Source: Rhodobacter capsulatus | GTDB lineage: Bacteria; Pseudomonadota; Alphaproteobacteria; Rhodobacterales; Rhodobacteraceae | Assembly (NCBI RefSeq): GCF_003254295.1 | Contig: NZ_QKZO01000010.1 | Span: forward strand, 78,701 to 142,700 | Length of the DNA: 64,000 nt | Reading direction: 5' to 3' | In this document: one piece after another, positions 63,474 to 64,000 of the stretch | How the letters are laid out: the number at the start of each line of letters is the position of its first letter | How positions within the stretch are numbered: the first letter of the stretch is position 1 | Notes under the pieces: generated by a model | The model's input: the letters and a program-made list of their open reading frames with translations, nothing else | Told to the model about the DNA's origin: nothing | The model's database searches: none | Translations under genes and position numbers: made by a program

Positions 63474-64000
63474 ATGCTGATCGTGGAGGGTGAGCCAGTG
63501 GGCGCCACGGGGTCAAGCCCGGTCGGCGAACGCAAAATCAGGCGGCTGCATTTGACCTCAGGCACGAGCAACTGGGGCATGATGATCGGCGCCAGGGCCG
63601 CGATCGAATATCCGACGCGGCCGGTCTTCGTGATCAATATCAGCCGTGGCGGTATCCCGATTGCGCAATGGGACGCCGCCGCGGCTGATCCGAACATGTG
63701 GACCGCAACCCTGGCCAACGTGCCCGCCGCGCTCGCCGAAATCGCGGCGCTGACCGGCCAGACCGTGGACCGCATCGACGTTGCCTACTGGTGGCAGGGA
63801 GAGGCCGATGCCTCGAACGCCGCTGGATATCCGGCGCTGCTGGACGCGCTGATTACGCGTTTCCGGGATCTCTCCTGGTTTGGCCGAACGGCCCCGGTGA
63901 TTTGCTCGGGGCTCTCGCCATACTGGTTGACCAATTTGGAAAGCATCATGGACCTGGCCATTCGCATGGCAGTTTCGATGGATGCCGGTCGGCGGCGGTT
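63474..64000 (+). CDS. SGNH/sialate O-acetylesterase-like protein, 3'-truncated by the window edge and possibly 5'-truncated
   Basis: The frame is open from before ATG 63474 to the window end. It encodes RPVFVINISRGGIPIAQWD (about 63635-63690) and DVAYWWQGEADASNAAGY (about 63778-63830); the WWQGEAD block is diagnostic of the sialate O-acetylesterase/SGNH family, common in phage tail proteins and polysaccharide loci. The N-terminal GQSN nucleophile block usually found about 80-100 residues earlier is missing, so the gene may be a 5'-deleted relic. The base composition is somewhat lower in GC than the chromosome around it. It may mark the edge of a prophage or other accessory island. Confidence 0.5.
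   Translation, partial: MLIVEGEPVGATGSSPVGERKIRRLHLTSGTSNWGMMIGARAAIEYPTRPVFVINISRGGIPIAQWDAAAADPNMWTATLANVPAALAEIAALTGQTVDRIDVAYWWQGEADASNAAGYPALLDALITRFRDLSWFGRTAPVICSGLSPYWLTNLESIMDLAIRMAVSMDAGRRR

Overview
The window looks like a stretch of a Rhodobacter capsulatus chromosome, or that of a very close relative. The GC content is high and the genes are close packed. The left part carries the complete structural cluster of the R. capsulatus-type gene transfer agent (RcGTA) in its known order (g1 to g15), followed by cysE. Neighbouring genes fit a metabolically versatile purple non-sulfur alphaproteobacterium: class I aldolase, NifJ, di-haem cytochrome c peroxidase, FNR-type boxes and oxygen-independent ubiquinone genes.

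Layout. 1-732 is the 3' part of mltG. 796-15036 is the GTA unit: a promoter and hairpin-bearing leader, DNA packaging (g1 TerS, g2 TerL), head (g3 portal, g3.5, g4 protease, g5 capsid), connector (g6, g7, g8), tail tube and assembly (g9, g10, g10.1, g11) and baseplate/injection (g12 to g15, including two putative cell-wall hydrolases). A small GTA-linked gene and cysE follow, then plsC-cdsA. From 17.9 to 34 kb, genes mostly on the minus strand are core metabolism: pdhA-pdhB-pdhC, ftsB, fba, pgk, tyrS, eno, selO and a nucleoside hydrolase. Two tandem cyclophilin genes and anmK are on the plus strand. From 34 to 43.6 kb lie an ABC-F ATPase, ndk, a TfoX-C gene, an NsrR-like Rrf2 regulator, cytochrome c peroxidase, agmatinase, a DUF475/TerC membrane protein and a soluble three-PAS chemoreceptor. 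From 43.7 to 56.1 kb is an anaerobic-metabolism block: a dihydroorotate dehydrogenase-like gene, nifJ and a GltD-like Fe-S flavoprotein in one operon; ubiT-ubiU-ubiV; divergent ubiD-ubiX; and nnrS. From 56.3 to 62 kb are an acyltransferase, divergent oxyR/katG and small genes. From 62.4 kb the DNA turns degenerate, with an IS256-family transposase relic and a truncated-looking SGNH/sialate-esterase-like gene running off the right edge.

How the parts work together. The GTA genes build a small tailed particle that packages host DNA. The anaerobic block is linked by FNR-type boxes near ccp, the gltD/nifJ operon and the ubiT-ubiD divergent promoter, which suggests co-induction when oxygen falls. 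oxyR/katG and ccp handle peroxide. The Rrf2 regulator and nnrS point to nitric-oxide stress.

The least expected signals are non-coding. Terminator-like hairpins sit in the GTA leader and in its two largest internal gaps (g2/g3, g5/g6). Four intergenic sites carry paired inverted GTATTT-N4-CAAGA elements. A roughly 208-bp, hairpin-rich repeat occurs at two gene 3' ends.
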